The notes beneath the pieces were generated by a model. It ran no database searches. It saw nothing but the letters and a program-made list of their open reading frames with translations, and was not told the DNA's origin. Shown here one piece after another: positions 1 through 5,572 of a stretch of DNA of 5,912 nucleotides. The stretch lies in NCBI GenBank assembly GCA_044346745.1, contig JBIIYQ010000162.1, positions 1-5,912 of the forward strand, in the 5' to 3' direction. The position numbers and the translations under genes are program-made. The first letter of the stretch is position 1; each line of letters opens with the position of its first letter. The DNA comes from UKL13-2 sp044346745. Lineage in GTDB: Bacteria; Pseudomonadota; Gammaproteobacteria; Burkholderiales; Usitatibacteraceae.

Positions 1-350
1 CGGCGATGGTCGATGACCCCGCGCACTACCGCTGGACCAGCTACCGCGCCAATGCGCTTGGTCAACCAGATGCAAGGCTCACACCGCACTCACTGTATCT
101 TGCGCTGGGCAGCAATGACAAAGACCGACAGGCGGCATATCGCGCGCTGTTCCGTGCGCATCTGGATGGGGCGGCAATTGACGATATTCGATTGGCACTT
201 AATCAAAGCCAGCCATTAGGCAATGCGCGTTTCTATGCGAAGATCGAAAGCATGACCGGCGTACGGCGACAGGCGAAGCCGCGTGGCCGGCCGAGGAGTG
301 AGACAAATGACACGAGCAAGATTGGCGGGCAAGGAGCGTTGGGCCTTTGA
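1..350 (+). CDS. REP-associated tyrosine transposase (RAYT, Y1_Tnp family), C-terminal half, cut by window edge
   Basis: This is the carboxy-terminal half of a RAYT, a single-strand DNA transposase of the Y1/HUH superfamily related to IS200/IS605 TnpA. The frame is open from the first base and has no start inside the window. The visible protein begins AMVDDPAHYRWTSYRANALG, which in this family directly follows the catalytic helix RYIELNPVRA, so the catalytic tyrosine should lie just left of the window. Further family signatures are LTPHSLYLALG, AYRALFRAHLD, LALNQSQPLGN and the basic tail RRQAKPRGRPR. The last 18 or so residues after GRPR are a variable tail, and the stop is TGA at 348-350. 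The 19-bp element repeats start 7 bases after the stop. It is the same subfamily and orientation as the RAYT that starts at 5573. Whether it is intact upstream cannot be seen. Confidence 0.88.
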   Translation, partial: AMVDDPAHYRWTSYRANALGQPDARLTPHSLYLALGSNDKDRQAAYRALFRAHLDGAAIDDIRLALNQSQPLGNARFYAKIESMTGVRRQAKPRGRPRSETNDTSKIGGQGALGL

Positions 351-357
351 ATGTATC

Positions 358-376
358 GAGTCTGGCGCCTTTAATT
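358..376 (+). repeat. 19-bp RAYT-flanking repeat, 3' copy 1 (variant)
   Basis: The sequence is GAGTCTGGCGCCTTTAATT. It matches the adjacent copy at 378-396 at 17 of 19 positions, and is an imperfect inverted copy of 5527-5545. With the preceding TATC (354-357) the match to the reverse complement of 5527-5549 extends to 21 of 23 positions. It lies immediately downstream of the left RAYT, where the right end of that element is expected. Confidence 0.8.
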
Positions 377-377
377 T

Positions 378-396
378 GAGCCTGGCCCCTTTAATT
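378..396 (+). repeat. 19-bp RAYT-flanking repeat, 3' copy 2 (exact inverse of 5527-5545)
   Basis: The sequence is GAGCCTGGCCCCTTTAATT. It is a tandem direct copy of 358-376 with a 20-bp period, and a perfect 19/19 inverted repeat of 5527-5545, which precedes the second RAYT more than 5 kb away. The exact inverted pair therefore brackets the whole anmK-receptor-yciI remnant segment. Confidence 0.85.
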
Positions 397-519
397 GGTT
401 CTCAGCCACCAGCGAAACCCTCAACTGAAAAGGGAAATGCTCCCGTTCAAACACCAATTTCTACTCGCGCCAACCTCATGATTGACGCCATGACAACATG
501 TCATCATTTTCGAATTCGA
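397..519. other. Gene-free spacer between RAYT repeats and the anmK 3' end
   Basis: No recognisable coding sequence was found in any frame. A small perfect hairpin, ATGACA-ACA-TGTCAT, lies at 490-504, about 15 bases beyond the anmK stop. It has no T-tract on the anmK-sense strand and only a short run of four T on the other, so it is not convincing as an intrinsic terminator. Confidence 0.5.
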
Positions 520-1728
520 TCAACTCGGAAAAGAAACCTTCCCCATCGCCACCGAGGGAACACCTCGTCGCAACCCAAATTCAGAGTGCCCACCTGCAAT
601 TGTTTCGTTTGCCAACACTGCAAACAAAACAGCTTCCTTTGCGTCTCCTGGTATTGCTAACTCATCGGTCGTTGAAAAACGACAGGCGAGTAATTCTTGA
701 AGCCACGCTATCAAGAGTGGGTTGTGCGCGCCGCCGCCAGAAAGATAGATGGTGAAGTCAGATAGCGCGACTCCTGTACTGGCAACGGCATGATGTATCG
801 CTTCAGCAATCGTCTCGGCGCTAAATCGAGTCAACGTGGCGAGCGTATCGTTGGGAGAAACATTTATACCGCCGCAAGCGCGTTTGGCGTCATCAACGTA
901 GGCAGAACTAAACAACTCAGGCCCAGTTGTTTTTGGAAACGGCTGACTAAAAAATGGGTTTGCTTTGAGTGCAGCAAGTAAGGGCAAATGCACAATACCC
1001 TGCTTCGCTAGCGCCGCGTCTCTATCAAACGATAGTTGCGGAAAATACTGGCGCGTGACGGCGTCGATCAAGGTATTTCCAGGCCCGGTGTCGGACACAA
1101 ACACTTCCTCGGCGCGCATGGTCGCGGGCAGATAGGTGAAATTTGCGATTCCGCCCATATTCAGCAAGATACGATTCTGACCAGATTTACCAAACAAATA
1201 ACAATCACCGTACACTGCAAGTGGTGCGCCCTCGCCGCCTGCTGCAAGGTGTTTTTGGCGAAAATCCGATATCGTTGTGATGCCAGTTTTCACCGCGATA
1301 TGGCAGCCGTCGCCAATCTGCAAGGTCGCATTCGGAAATTTTGCTTGCCGGTGCAATGCCCTCGGCGCATGCATCACTGTTTGCCCGTGCGAGGCGATCG
1401 CATCAATGCTGGTCGGTGCGATCTGCCAGCGTCTGAGGCAATCGAGCACCATCTCCGCGTGCAGGTTGCCGATCCATTCATTCAGCATGGCTAAGTGCTG
1501 AAAATCGATCTCGCGTTTTGCGAACACCTTGCGAACTTCATTCTTAGTGTCATCGGTGTAGTCGATAGTGGCAAAGTGCACTAGCTTTACCTCAGTCGTC
1601 TCCCCCGCGCCACTAATTTCACAAAGCGCGACATCAAGTCCATCAAGCGAAGTACCGGACATCAAACCTATGATGCGACGACTCGGCTTGTTAGCGATGT
1701 GGTAAAGCGTTCTGATATTTTTGTTCAT
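520..1728 (-). CDS. anmK: Anhydro-N-acetylmuramic acid kinase
   Basis: AnmK uses ATP and water to open the 1,6-anhydro ring of anhydro-MurNAc and phosphorylate it, giving MurNAc-6-phosphate for the MurQ etherase step of cytoplasmic peptidoglycan recycling. The 402-residue product has the ASKHA-fold phosphate-binding motif GLMSGTSLDGLDVAL (21-35). It also has SHGQT (113-117), QIGDG (137-141), DFRQKHLAAGGEGAPL (155-170), NMGGIANF (190-197), SDTGPGNTLIDA (212-223; D213 aligns with the proposed catalytic base), LSGGGAHNPLL (329-339) and DAKEAVLFAVLAN (362-374). All key motifs are present, so the enzyme looks functional. Family members are usually about 370 residues; the extra length is partly a 15-20 residue leader before the core. 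The ATG at 1728 has no good Shine-Dalgarno, but no better in-frame start is evident before the essential glycine-rich loop. It is divergent from the receptor gene across a 315-bp repeat-bearing region. Confidence 0.96.
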   Translation of the reverse strand: MNKNIRTLYHIANKPSRRIIGLMSGTSLDGLDVALCEISGAGETTEVKLVHFATIDYTDDTKNEVRKVFAKREIDFQHLAMLNEWIGNLHAEMVLDCLRRWQIAPTSIDAIASHGQTVMHAPRALHRQAKFPNATLQIGDGCHIAVKTGITTISDFRQKHLAAGGEGAPLAVYGDCYLFGKSGQNRILLNMGGIANFTYLPATMRAEEVFVSDTGPGNTLIDAVTRQYFPQLSFDRDAALAKQGIVHLPLLAALKANPFFSQPFPKTTGPELFSSAYVDDAKRACGGINVSPNDTLATLTRFSAETIAEAIHHAVASTGVALSDFTIYLSGGGAHNPLLIAWLQELLACRFSTTDELAIPGDAKEAVLFAVLANETIAGGHSEFGLRRGVPSVAMGKVSFPS

Positions 1729-1874
1729 GGTGGCAATTCAAACTCGCAGCTTAAAACCACTAGCACGTCCGCTGGGGATCCACGGCCCCGCATTGTCAAC
1801 TAAAAATGTACGGACTGCACAAAACAATACCCAATGGTTTTCTGGCATCTCAGCGAGACCTAGCGCAATGCGAT

Positions 1875-1883
1875 ATCATACCA
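1875..1883 (-). promoter_or_regulatory. Possible extended -10 element for anmK
   Basis: Read on the minus strand, 1883-1875 is TGGTATGAT. This fits an extended -10 (TGn followed by TATGAT, five of six matches to TATAAT). No good -35 lies 16-18 bases upstream, as tolerated for extended -10 promoters. It overlaps the first ATACCAA unit (1878-1884), so a protein bound there would block it. It would give anmK a leader of roughly 140 bases. This is a prediction by eye only. Confidence 0.3.
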
Positions 1884-1917
1884 ATGCAATACCAATTTCA
1901 TACCAACTTAATACCAA
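1878..1917. repeat. Four ATACCAA direct repeats with an exact 11-bp period (operator-like array)
   Basis: ATACCAA occurs at 1878-1884, 1889-1895, 1900-1906 and 1911-1917, each start exactly 11 bp after the last; the 4-bp spacers differ (TGCA, TTTC, CTTA). Conserved heptamers with unconserved spacers and one-helical-turn phasing are typical of a protein-binding array on one DNA face. On the other strand the unit reads TTGGTAT. Its TGGT/ACCA core resembles half-sites of GntR/HutC-type amino-sugar regulators such as DasR (TGGTCT/AGACCA), but the regulator is not identified here. Confidence 0.75.
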
Positions 1918-1928
1918 GTTCCAGCTCG

Positions 1929-1958
1929 TTGCAAACGATGAGTGAGGTAAGGTAGTAT
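1929..1958 (+). promoter_or_regulatory. Possible sigma-70 promoter of the TonB-dependent receptor
   Basis: A -35-like TTGCAA (1929-1934) and a -10-like TAGTAT (1953-1958) are separated by 18 bases. Each matches the consensus at four of six positions. The -10 overlaps the fifth ATACCAA unit (1957-1963), consistent with repression. Transcription would start near 1965, leaving a leader of roughly 80 bases. The prediction is weak because both hexamers are imperfect. Confidence 0.35.
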
Positions 1959-1974
1959 ACCAATTTAAGACCAC
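1957..1974. repeat. Two further operator-like units at the receptor promoter, again 11 bp apart
   Basis: ATACCAA at 1957-1963 is followed exactly 11 bp later by a degenerate unit AGACCAC (1968-1974). The pair begins 46 bp after the last unit of the four-copy array. The second unit matches the AGACCAC half of the known DasR-type site. Position over the -10 and expected start site suggests a repressor function. Confidence 0.5.
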
Positions 1975-2032
1975 TTAGCTCCATTTCGCATGCGCTAGTG
2001 TTTCCGACCCGCCTGCTCACCATTCCCAGCCG

Positions 2033-2038
2033 AAAGGA
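2033..2038 (+). promoter_or_regulatory. Ribosome binding site of the receptor gene
   Basis: AAAGGA ends 5 bases before the ATG at 2044. It is a good Shine-Dalgarno and fixes that ATG, which is also followed directly by a signal peptide. Confidence 0.75.
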
Positions 2039-2043
2039 CGCTT

Positions 2044-4824
2044 ATGACACCTATACACTCCCTGAATCAACCCGTGTTCCGTCGGAAGGCAATGGCGGTG
2101 GCCATCTTGGTTGCCCTTTCGCCTTTAGCACTTGCCCCGACGTATGCGCAAACCGCGCCTGCCTCATCCGCCAGCCCAGCGAACCCTACAGGCACCAAAA
2201 AGGGCGACGAAAAAGTGGAATCGCTGGTCATCACCGGCACCCGTATGCAGGCAGCGAGTCTCACTGCAACCAGCCCCGTCAGCCAATTCAGTGCAGCCGA
2301 TATCGCACTGGTGCGCGCAGTAACCGTGGAAGATTTTTCGACCAAGCTGCCGCAGTTAGCGGGAGGCGTGAACAGCACCTCCGCAGGTAGCGATGCATTT
2401 GGCGCACAAACACTCGATTTGCGTAACCTCGGCCAGAGCCGCACATTAGTATTGATTAACGGTACTCGTGCAGTACCGTTTAGTTTTCGTAACGCGGTCG
2501 ATGTCAATTCGATTCCCGCGCCGCTGATTAAACGCGTCGATGTCCTCACTGGTGGCGCTGCCGCTGTGTATGGTGCGGACGCGATTTCAGGGGTGGTCAA
2601 TTTCATCATGAATGACCGATTCCGCGGTCTGCAAACCTCTACCAACTATCGCGGAGCCAAGGGTGGCGGCTCCCAATACGGCGCGAACGTCACCTTTGGG
2701 TCGGAGTTCGCGGATCGCGGCAGCGTAGTGGGCTATGCTGAATACACTGAGCGCAAAGAGTTGTTAGCGGGTAAGCGTGATTGGGCGCTACGCAATCCGG
2801 GCTTAGTCGCGGGCAGCGGCGGCAACTTCACCGATGTCGCCAGCGGTCGGATTTTCTCGGTCGACGACGCGAATCGTTTCACGTTGACCCCGCAGACCAC
2901 CGACTACACACCAGGCTACCTGTTGATCCAGCCGATGAAGCGCGTCAACGCTTCGACGTTTTTCAAATACGATTTCTCTGACTCGATCCAAGGCTATGGT
3001 CGTGTGATGTATTCAAATGTCAAAACCACCGGCGCGCCACGTTCGGGTCAGGTGCCGGTTGTCGTGAACTCGGTGGTCGGCATCAATAGCAGCAATACTT
3101 TTATCCCCGCTGAGGCGCGTCCACTGCTGACGTTCGTCAGCGGCGTGGCGCAGGTCCGCGTCAATCGCTCGCTTGGAGAACTTGGCGTCAAAACGGCTGA
3201 AAATGATCGCACCACATTTCAAGCGCAAGTCGGATTGAAGGGTTCATTTACAGACGCGATCGGTTGGGATGTCTACGCACAAACAGGAACCTCAAAGGAG
3301 TCCATCGTCGTTAATGGTGATGGCGTGGCGGCACGCTTCCCGACAATCGTGAATACCACTGATATTTTTGGCCCGGGAGCGGATTTATCCGGCCTGGCAC
3401 AGCAGTTCAAGTATGGGGATCGCGAGCGAAAGCAAAACGTTATCGCGGCGAATATCTCAGGCGACAGCGGCGACATATTTAAGCTCCCTGCAGGTCCAAT
3501 CGGCTTTGCGCTGGGCGCGGAGAGCCGCCGCGAGACTGGCACCTTTGACTACAACGCGAATCTCGGTCAGTCGTTTAACCAAGGCGTCGAGTCTGGTCCT
3601 GGCGTGCCGCCCTACTTCCGTGCGCGCGAGGTTTACGGTGAAGTCTTGCTCCCACTACTGAGCGATTTGCCCTTTATAAAAAATCTCTCAATTGAAGGCG
3701 CGAAGCGTCGCTCGGCTTACAACAAATCGGTTGGTGCCTCAAATACCTACGACACCGACAAATTCGGTGCATCGTGGTCAATCAGTGATGACTTCCGCCT
3801 CCGCGCTACACGCCAGAACGTAGTGCGTGAACCAAATTTTGGCGAATTTGCGAATCCGATATTCTCGATTCCATTTTCAAGCTTAGTGACGGTCGCGCGG
3901 TTACGCCCCCGCTATGCGGGCGACCCATGCGTACTGGGTACCGGCAACGCGGAACAATGCCGCCGCTTTAATGCGCCGGCAGTAGGCTCCTACAATTCAC
4001 TCGACGCGGCGAATTTGCCGGGCGGCTACTTTTTTGGCGGCAACCCCGACATCCGCGCGGAAAAAGGGAAAACTAGCACCTTCGGTGCCGTATTAACCCC
4101 ATCTGCGCTAAAAGATTTAACCCTCGCGGTTGATTATTACCGGATCGAAATCAAAGACGCTGTTGGCCAGATTCAGCCAATTGATGCCTTAACAAGTTGC
4201 TATATCACCGATCCTTCGGCCGGCAATCCACTATGCCAAGCCGTCACGCGTAACCCCACCACCGGGCGTATTCAGGATGGCTTTCCGGTGGATCGTAACT
4301 TGGCCTTTATCAAACAAGAGGGCTTCGATCTCGATCTGAGCTTCCGTCACAGTATCTTTGGCGGCCTGCCCGGCAAAACGTTGAAGTGGCAATACCAAGG
4401 TGCGTTCGTCCGCAAATATACGATCCAGCGCAATGCCGTGCTCGATCCGATTGATTGCAAAGGTACCTACGGTTCACGCTGCTCGTCCGATGCCGTTTCG
4501 CTTGTGGCACCGAGCTATCGCCATCGCGCATCCGTTACTTGGGAAGCCAATACGCTGACCGCACAAATCGGCTGGAAACGCATCGGTAAGGTGAACGACA
4601 GCACATTCGGAAGCACAGGCAGTATCAGCGCACAGGATTATTTTGATCTAAACGTCTCGTGGCGTACGCCTGTCAAAGGCCTAAGCGTCAATGCTGGCAT
4701 CGACAACATTGGTGACAAGAAACCGCCGACCCCAACAAATCCGAGCACCTTCAACACCTTCGCCGACACCTACAATGTGCTTGGACGTAGCTTGGGATTT
4801 GCGGCGACGTATAAATTCAACTGA
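2044..4824 (+). CDS. TonB-dependent outer-membrane receptor (oligosaccharide-type class)
   Basis: This is a complete 926-residue active transporter that uses TonB-ExbBD energy to bring a ligand through the outer membrane. A signal peptide has basic RRK at 13-15, a hydrophobic core at about 17-31, and likely cleavage after PTYA (35|36). A linker rich in Ala/Ser/Pro leads to the TonB box ESLVITGTR (59-67). The plug runs from about 75 to 190 and includes LDLRNLGQSRTLVLINGTR (124-142) and the signature GGAAAVYGADAISGVVNFIM (170-189). The barrel fills the rest, with EVYGEVLLPLL (529-539), FFGGNPDIRAEKGKTSTFG (663-681), LAVDYYRIEIKDAV (694-707) and NAGIDNIGDKKPP (883-895). Three close cysteine pairs (629/639, 719/731, 805/813) probably form loop disulfides. 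The final residue is Asn after YKF, one residue past the usual terminal aromatic. The ligand cannot be read from sequence. Divergence from anmK hints at amino sugars or wall fragments; other saccharides are possible. No partner gene follows in the same operon. Confidence 0.95.
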   Translation: MTPIHSLNQPVFRRKAMAVAILVALSPLALAPTYAQTAPASSASPANPTGTKKGDEKVESLVITGTRMQAASLTATSPVSQFSAADIALVRAVTVEDFSTKLPQLAGGVNSTSAGSDAFGAQTLDLRNLGQSRTLVLINGTRAVPFSFRNAVDVNSIPAPLIKRVDVLTGGAAAVYGADAISGVVNFIMNDRFRGLQTSTNYRGAKGGGSQYGANVTFGSEFADRGSVVGYAEYTERKELLAGKRDWALRNPGLVAGSGGNFTDVASGRIFSVDDANRFTLTPQTTDYTPGYLLIQPMKRVNASTFFKYDFSDSIQGYGRVMYSNVKTTGAPRSGQVPVVVNSVVGINSSNTFIPAEARPLLTFVSGVAQVRVNRSLGELGVKTAENDRTTFQAQVGLKGSFTDAIGWDVYAQTGTSKESIVVNGDGVAARFPTIVNTTDIFGPGADLSGLAQQFKYGDRERKQNVIAANISGDSGDIFKLPAGPIGFALGAESRRETGTFDYNANLGQSFNQGVESGPGVPPYFRAREVYGEVLLPLLSDLPFIKNLSIEGAKRRSAYNKSVGASNTYDTDKFGASWSISDDFRLRATRQNVVREPNFGEFANPIFSIPFSSLVTVARLRPRYAGDPCVLGTGNAEQCRRFNAPAVGSYNSLDAANLPGGYFFGGNPDIRAEKGKTSTFGAVLTPSALKDLTLAVDYYRIEIKDAVGQIQPIDALTSCYITDPSAGNPLCQAVTRNPTTGRIQDGFPVDRNLAFIKQEGFDLDLSFRHSIFGGLPGKTLKWQYQGAFVRKYTIQRNAVLDPIDCKGTYGSRCSSDAVSLVAPSYRHRASVTWEANTLTAQIGWKRIGKVNDSTFGSTGSISAQDYFDLNVSWRTPVKGLSVNAGIDNIGDKKPPTPTNPSTFNTFADTYNVLGRSLGFAATYKFN

Positions 4825-4858
4825 AGTGCGGCTGAGCTTCAGCAGGCACTAAGGCGGG

Positions 4859-4890
4859 ACGGCATTCATGAAAGTGGATGCCGTTTTTTT
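4859..4890 (+). terminator. Intrinsic terminator of the receptor gene
   Basis: A stem of seven perfect pairs, ACGGCAT (4859-4865) with ATGCCGT (4878-4884), extends inward through G-T and Watson-Crick pairs to a GAAA tetraloop (4870-4873). It is followed directly by a seven-T run (4884-4890). It lies 34 bases past the receptor stop and shows the gene is transcribed alone. A shorter hairpin, GCTGA-GCT-TCAGC (4831-4843), sits just before it. Confidence 0.9.
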
Positions 4891-5126
4891 ATTGGCCCAC
4901 AATTCATCGCCCCCGCTCAGCTTAAGCGTCTAGGAGTTCGGTTGCCGAACCCCAGCAGCGTTGCGCCCCAACAAGAAAGCAAGAATGAACAGTTGGACCC
5001 CTTGGAGTCGGAGTCAAATGCGTTTCGTTCGATTGGCCGAATCACTAGCTAGCAGTAGCCTACGACAGCGAAGGCCCGAGTCTGGCACCAGCGGTACGAC
5101 GTTCCAACAAATCCGGAGTTAACGAT
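4891..5126. other. Region without a recognised gene
   Basis: All six frames were read. The longest uninterrupted stretches are about 45-55 codons and show no family I recognise. They include a plus-strand stretch from ATG 4984 and a minus-strand stretch ending near 4919. A perfect 6-bp hairpin, GTTCGG-TTG-CCGAAC, lies at 4936-4950 without a T-tract. The region may be decayed sequence or simple spacer. Confidence 0.5.
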
Positions 5127-5342
5127 GTGTTAGTTGAGGTCGAAGATCAAATTCGTCAACATCTAAAACTGACAAAGCTCCTTTTAGCTGATGCGCAGCA
5201 ACGGCTGAATCGCGAGCAAGCCTATCCGCCCGATGCTGCCTTCGAGATAACGCATCTCTTCAAACTTCGCTTCGGTCGGCTGATCGGGCGGGGCGACAAC
5301 TCCGTTCTCGCGTATGAGCGGCATGCGCCTTGCGCGAAGTGA
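5127..5342 (+). CDS. Unrecognised small ORF, 71 residues, doubtful
   Basis: The ORF starts at GTG and is preceded by GGAG (5115-5118) at an 8-base spacing, a usable Shine-Dalgarno, which is the main reason to list it. The product is polar and apparently helical in its first half (EDQIRQHLKLTKLLLADAQQ), then HLFKLRFGRLIGRGDN, with no signal peptide, membrane segment or known motif. A competing minus-strand frame (5184-5324, 46 residues, MPLIRENGVVAPPDQPTEAK onward) covers much of it and has more GC-rich third positions. The two cannot both be dominant, and either or both may be chance. The location between a terminator and a pseudogene favours decayed sequence. Confidence 0.25.
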   Translation: MLVEVEDQIRQHLKLTKLLLADAQQRLNREQAYPPDAAFEITHLFKLRFGRLIGRGDNSVLAYERHAPCAK

Positions 5343-5351
5343 AACCTCGCC

Positions 5352-5399
5352 TATTGGCGGCCATCTTCAAGGCAAATTGGCTCGAAATGACCGCCAATA
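5352..5399. repeat. 9-bp inverted repeat with a 30-base loop
   Basis: TATTGGCGG (5352-5360) and CCGCCAATA (5391-5399) are perfect inverted copies. They lie just beyond the 3' end of the yciI remnant. There is no T-tract, so this is not a standard terminator; it may be a remnant of a small palindromic element. Confidence 0.45.
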
Positions 5400-5406
5400 C
5401 TAGGGT

Positions 5407-5526
5407 TTACCAACTTTTTCCGCCTACCCACTCGCCCGCGACCGGCTGAAAGCGTCGGATCTCTGTGGACTCCCAGATGTCAGCGCGGAAATAGGGATCG
5501 GCCTCGAGTAAGCTACGCGCGGAAGA
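5407..5526 (-). pseudogene. YciI-family protein, 3' remnant (last 39 codons)
   Basis: The minus strand encodes SSARSLLEADPYFRADIWES followed by TEIRRFQPVAGEWVGGKSW and TAA (5407-5409). This matches the C-terminal third of YCII-related proteins, small ferredoxin-like-fold proteins of uncertain function; E. coli YciI has the comparable run AWADADPYVAAGVYEHVSV then KPF. The conserved ADPY with the following aliphatic/aromatic strand and KPF/RRF turn are recognisable. Intact members are about 95-110 residues, so about 60 N-terminal residues are missing. The family similarity ends at 5526, and base 5527 is the first of the 19-bp RAYT repeat. This indicates that element insertion or a deletion at the element edge removed the 5' part. 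No start codon or promoter remains. Confidence 0.75.
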
Positions 5527-5545
5527 AATTAAAGGGGCCAGGCTC
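5527..5545 (-). repeat. 19-bp RAYT-flanking repeat, 5' copy (inverted)
   Basis: AATTAAAGGGGCCAGGCTC is the exact reverse complement of 378-396. It lies 27 bases upstream of the second RAYT start and marks the likely left end of that element. It also abuts the truncated yciI remnant. With the following GATA the similarity to the left RAYT's 3' flank continues to 5549. Confidence 0.85.
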
Positions 5546-5572
5546 GATATATTCCCGTGCTAACATGCCTTC

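Larger units (their letters stand above)
1729..2043. promoter_or_regulatory. Divergent control region between anmK and the TonB-dependent receptor
   Basis: No gene is seen in this 315-bp stretch. It separates the starts of two divergent genes and so should hold both promoters. Its right half carries the ATACCAA repeat array. The left half (1729-1877) is plain; it contains one near-repeat, ATACCCAATGG (1827-1837), and an isolated TTGACA on the minus strand (1794-1799) without a matching -10 hexamer. Shared control of both genes is inferred from this geometry. Confidence 0.6.

Noticed and set aside
490..504. Hairpin after anmK as an intrinsic terminator
   Set aside because: The stem is only 6 bp and AT-containing, and no T-run follows in the anmK direction.
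283..660. 125-codon open frame on the plus strand
   Set aside because: It overlaps the RAYT end and the anmK 3' end in other frames, shows no family features, and runs through the 19-bp repeats. It is a chance frame.
1794..1799. Perfect TTGACA -35 on the minus strand upstream of anmK
   Set aside because: The sequence 16-18 bases downstream is GC-rich (around CCCCAG) with no -10-like hexamer, so a promoter is not supported.
1878..1974. Short regularly spaced repeats as a CRISPR array
   Set aside because: Units are only 7 bp with 4-bp spacers, far below CRISPR dimensions, and there are no cas genes. Operator phasing explains them better.
2067..2645. 192-codon open frame on the minus strand inside the receptor gene
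   Set aside because: It is antisense to the signal peptide and plug region of a clearly real receptor, with no recognisable domain. It is a shadow frame.
4911..4998. Possible integron attC site (GCTTAAGC with nearby GTTGGAC and CCCCAAC)
   Set aside because: No properly oriented RYYYAAC/GTTRRRY pair with complementary arms can be assembled, and no cassette gene or integrase is present.
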